Below, one piece after another: positions 61,351 through 64,000 of a DNA stretch of 64,000 bases; within the stretch, counting starts at the first letter, position 1; every line of letters starts with the position of its first letter. The notes under the pieces are model-generated. The model did not search any database, was not told the DNA's origin, and was given only the letters and a program-made list of their open reading frames with translations. The translations under genes and the position numbers were made by a program. Origin of the DNA: G965207335 sp965222825 (GTDB lineage Bacteria > Pseudomonadota > Gammaproteobacteria > PS1 > Pseudothioglobaceae); assembly GCA_965222825.1 (NCBI GenBank), contig OZ244964.1:930001-994000 (forward strand), given 5' to 3'.

Positions 61351-62541
61351 TTAATTGTTTATTATTTTACTGGCAAAGTTAATAATTTTTACAGCAATTT
61401 TTGTCTTAGATTGTTTAATTATTTTGTGCTTGTCTTCATTATGCAAAATATATACCTCATTATCATCAACACTAAAGCCAATATCTTTTTTTGATACATC
61501 ATTTGCTATTAGCAGGTTGCATTTTTTTTGTTTATATTTTTTATAAGCCTTGACCAATAAATTATCAGTTTGCGTAGCAAAACCAATAGTAAATGGCTTA
61601 TTATTTAGTTTGCAAACATCAGCTAGAATATCCTTATTTGCTATTAATTCTAGGGTTAATTTTTGTTGCTTAGATATTTTTATACTAGATTTTTTCACCA
61701 CCTTATAATCAGCAACGCCGGCAACGGAGATAAATATATCTTGCTTTGCTATATTTGTCATTACCATTTTATACATATCATCAGCAGTAGTAGTTTTTAT
61801 TAGTTTAACTCTGTTGGGAGGGCTAACTTGCATTTGTGCATAAATAAACAATACCTTAGCACCAGCTTCAACACAAGCATTTGCTAAGGCACAAGCCATT
61901 TTGCCACTGCTATTATTAGATATAAAACGCACAGGATCTATATGCTCTATTGTTGCCCCTGCTGTTATTAGCACATTTTTACCAAGTAGTTTTTGATTGG
62001 TAAATATTTTGCCAACTTGGGTTATTATATCATTTGTATCTGCTAGTCTACCACTACCAATATCGCCGCATGCTTGCTTACCATAAGAGCTATCTATAAT
62101 ACTAATATTGCGATTTTTTAGAGTTATTAAATTATCCTTAGTGGCTTTATTTGCTAGCATTTTTTTATTCATAGCTGGTGCTATTACAATATTAGCATTA
62201 GTAGCAAGCAAGGCACTACTTGCTAGGTTATTTGCTATACCATTTGCAATTTGAGAGATAATATTAGCAGATGCTGGTGCCACTAAGACTACATCAGCCC
62301 AATTAGCTAATTTTATATGGGGCATTTGGGGGTTATTTTGATATTTTTTATCGGTTATTACTTCACCATTAGATATAGTTTTTAGACTTAGTTCAGTGAT
62401 AAACTCTAAGCCAGATTTGGTAATAATAACTTTAACAATAGCGCCATTTTCTTGCAGTCTTCTAATTATATCTGGGCTTTTATAAGCAGCAATACTGCCC
62501 GATACTATTAATAAAATATTTTTATTATTAAGAGTTTTCAT
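61351..62541 (-). CDS. coaBC: Phosphopantothenoylcysteine decarboxylase/synthetase
   Basis: A bifunctional CoA-synthesis enzyme of about 396 residues. The CoaC flavoprotein half has LLIVSGSIAAYKSPDIIRRL, APASANIISQIANGIANNLAS and APAMNKKML. The CoaB half has LITAGATIEHIDPVRFISNN then SSGKMACALANAC. I chose ATG 62541, 4 bp after the ribD stop; an upstream ATG at 62565 would add eight residues inside ribD. Confidence 0.94.
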   Translation of the reverse strand: MKTLNNKNILLIVSGSIAAYKSPDIIRRLQENGAIVKVIITKSGLEFITELSLKTISNGEVITDKKYQNNPQMPHIKLANWADVVLVAPASANIISQIANGIANNLASSALLATNANIVIAPAMNKKMLANKATKDNLITLKNRNISIIDSSYGKQACGDIGSGRLADTNDIITQVGKIFTNQKLLGKNVLITAGATIEHIDPVRFISNNSSGKMACALANACVEAGAKVLFIYAQMQVSPPNRVKLIKTTTADDMYKMVMTNIAKQDIFISVAGVADYKVVKKSSIKISKQQKLTLELIANKDILADVCKLNNKPFTIGFATQTDNLLVKAYKKYKQKKCNLLIANDVSKKDIGFSVDDNEVYILHNEDKHKIIKQSKTKIAVKIINFASKIINN

Positions 62542-62545
62542 AGTT

Positions 62546-63592
62546 TTAGTATTTTGGAGTTGCAATAATTTTTAAATCATTACCAACTGCAACAATACTA
62601 TTAATATCAAGCCTTACAGCGTCACTTAAATTAGCAATATTTAAGCCAAAAGCACTTTTAGAATTTTTACCCATTATAATGGGCGCAGTATAAATAACCA
62701 ATTCATCAATTAGACCCATATCAAGCATAACACCAACTAAGGTAGCACCTGCTTCTAATAAAATATGGTTAATATTATCCTTATAAAGACTTTTTAATAG
62801 TCTCTTTAAGTCAATTTTACCATTATTAATAGGGGTATTATTTTTAGTAAAGTGCCTAGTTTTTGCCAAAGCATTAAAAATATTTGCACTGCGACTAAGT
62901 TTATCATCACTGTCAATTACAAGTCTAATAGGTGGTCTGGATACTTCATCTAAACGCACCGTCATATTAGGGTTATCGGCTATTACCGTGCCACTACCTG
63001 TTAAAATAGCATCAGACTGCATGCGTAATTTCTGCCCATCTAGCCTTGCGTATTTACCTGTTATCCACTTACTTTGCCCGCTACTGGTTGTTATTTTACC
63101 ATCTAAGCTCATTGCTATTTTGGCAGTTATAAATGGTATTTGTGTGCTGTGGGCTTTGACAAATGCTTTATTAAGTTTATTTTCTTCTTGTTGCATTAAA
63201 CCATAACTAACTTTGATAGAGTTTTTTTGTAATTGTCTAACTCCCATACCAGATACCTTGGGATTAGTATCTAAGGAGGCAATAATAACAGTATTTATAT
63301 TGCTTTTTATTAAGGCATCGGTGCAAGCTTTGGTTTTACTATGATAACAACAAGGCTCAAGCGTTATATACGCTATAGTAGCATTTTCTTTATTGTTGGC
63401 TAAATTTTTTAGTGCTACTATTTCAGCGTGGTCGCCACCGTATTGTTTATGATACCCGGTTGCTAAAACATTATGATTATTATCGGTAATAACACAACCT
63501 ACCATAGGGTTTGGTTGGGTATGGTATTTGCCTTTTTGTGCTAACTTAATAGCCAGAGACATTATTTCATAATCTATTTTTAAAAAAGTCAT
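62546..63592 (-). CDS. ribD: Riboflavin biosynthesis deaminase/reductase
   Basis: A 348-residue bifunctional enzyme. The zinc deaminase half has GGDHAEIVALKNL (HxE) and LEPCCYHSKTKACTDALIKS (PCx...C). The reductase half has AKIAMSLDGKITTSSGQSKW and ILLEAGATLVGVMLD. It is co-oriented with coaBC and divergent from recA. It lacks the usual neighbour genes ribE/ribBA in this window. Confidence 0.95.
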   Translation of the reverse strand: MTFLKIDYEIMSLAIKLAQKGKYHTQPNPMVGCVITDNNHNVLATGYHKQYGGDHAEIVALKNLANNKENATIAYITLEPCCYHSKTKACTDALIKSNINTVIIASLDTNPKVSGMGVRQLQKNSIKVSYGLMQQEENKLNKAFVKAHSTQIPFITAKIAMSLDGKITTSSGQSKWITGKYARLDGQKLRMQSDAILTGSGTVIADNPNMTVRLDEVSRPPIRLVIDSDDKLSRSANIFNALAKTRHFTKNNTPINNGKIDLKRLLKSLYKDNINHILLEAGATLVGVMLDMGLIDELVIYTAPIIMGKNSKSAFGLNIANLSDAVRLDINSIVAVGNDLKIIATPKY

Positions 63593-63610
63593 TAAATACT
63601 TTGTTTTTGA

Positions 63611-63616
63611 TATAAT
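63611..63616 (+). promoter_or_regulatory. Candidate recA -10 box
   Basis: GATATAATACC contains a perfect TATAAT 27 bp upstream of the recA ATG. I do not see a CTGT-N8-ACAG LexA operator in the 50-bp ribD-recA gap, so SOS control of the usual gammaproteobacterial type is not evident. Confidence 0.5.
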
Positions 63617-63642
63617 ACCTAATATTTTACTATGGAGTTATT

Positions 63643-64000
63643 ATGGATGACCATAAAAAACAAGCACTAAAAGCGGCACTATCACAAATTGATAAGCAAT
63701 TTGGTAAAGGATCGGTTATGTTTTTAGGCGATGAGGACTCAAACCCTGATATAGAGACAATATCCACAGGTAGTCTAGGTTTAGATATAGCCTTAGGTAT
63801 AGGTGGCTTACCTAAGGGGCGAGTTGTTGAAATTTACGGCCCTGAATCATCTGGTAAAACTACTCTTACCTTACACGCTATTGCACAAGCTCAAAAACAA
63901 GGTGGAACAGCAGCATTTATTGATGCTGAACACGCACTTGATGCTAATTATGCTAAAAAAATAGGCGTTAATACCGACGAATTATTAATATCACAGCCAG
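63643..64000 (+). CDS. recA: Recombinase RecA, N-terminal part (runs off the window)
   Basis: Begins MDDHKKQALKAALSQIDKQF, then STGSLGLDIALGIGGLPKGR, Walker A GPESSGKTTL and FIDAEHALDANYAKKIGV: unmistakable RecA. TGGAG is a ribosome binding site 6 bp before the ATG. Only the first 119 codons are present. Confidence 0.98.
   Translation, partial: MDDHKKQALKAALSQIDKQFGKGSVMFLGDEDSNPDIETISTGSLGLDIALGIGGLPKGRVVEIYGPESSGKTTLTLHAIAQAQKQGGTAAFIDAEHALDANYAKKIGVNTDELLISQP

Noticed and set aside
1..64000. tRNA, rRNA or CRISPR arrays
   Set aside because: I saw no tRNA cloverleaf-like CCA-ending segments, rRNA sequence or regularly spaced repeats; a tRNAscan or Infernal run would be needed to exclude small RNAs.

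Overview
The window is an AT-rich stretch of a gammaproteobacterial chromosome from a sulfur-oxidising, CO2-fixing organism. The evidence is a complete sat-aprM-aprB-aprA set (APS pathway of sulfite oxidation), a bacterial-type phosphoribulokinase (Calvin cycle), an Rnf/Rsx ion-pumping complex, and gammaproteobacterial housekeeping genes (secA with a DciA-like neighbour, rplM-rpsI, dapD, queA, ribD-coaBC, recA). Together with the low GC this resembles SUP05/Thioglobus-type free-living or symbiotic sulfur oxidisers. That placement is an inference: there is no 16S gene here. Decayed genes (a sodium:solute symporter, a zeta-like ATPase) and small non-autonomous transposons suggest a genome with ongoing erosion. 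No rRNA, tRNA or CRISPR array was recognised.

Layout. 1-1098: start of homoserine dehydrogenase and a nitroreductase. 1178-10708 (minus): a RiPP (ribosomal peptide natural product) gene cluster with two paralogous fused cyclodehydratases (E1-like plus YcaO), a SagB-type dehydrogenase and a LanM-type dehydratase whose cyclase domain has lost its zinc ligands. A 255-bp MITE sits exactly between the two YcaO genes. 10932-13382 (plus): divergent ZnuABC-type zinc uptake. 13436-16309: a four-gene overlapping operon of NarX-like kinase, NarL-like regulator, rhodanese and a small secreted protein. 16319-17953: a cluster of small unknown genes with an XRE regulator. 18046-20271: aminotransferase and rplM-rpsI.

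20405-25785: a redoxin and an aldehyde dehydrogenase with a MntA/HepT (MNT/HEPN) toxin-antitoxin pair wedged between them, then a type II restriction-modification pair and a decayed ORF. 25786-33644: sbcB, nth, rpsP-rimM (without trmD-rplS), an RNase II-type gene, a second MITE copy, gcvH, gcvT, yciB. 33572-36798: a nested-repeat island carrying a membrane LuxR-type regulator and two calcium-repeat/DUF5666-type exported proteins. 36877-46499: ribF, metA, pyrC, a broken zeta-like ATPase with a coiled-coil partner, anmK, secA, a DUF721 gene, DoxX, dapD.

46573-52294: a FixH-like gene, rsxABCDG (no rsxE) and queA. 52487-58710: sat-aprMBA and four small downstream genes. 58718-64000: symporter pseudogene with an intact small partner, prk, ribD-coaBC and the start of recA.

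The most unusual part is the RiPP cluster. A LanM dehydratase without a functional-looking LanC cyclase is coupled to two azoline-forming YcaO fusions and an azoline oxidase. It shares a short divergent promoter region with a zinc importer and has no recognisable precursor peptide in the window. Second is the 33.6-36.8 kb island, where direct repeats, a 221-bp MITE and 28-bp inverted repeats nest around a small surface-protein cassette.
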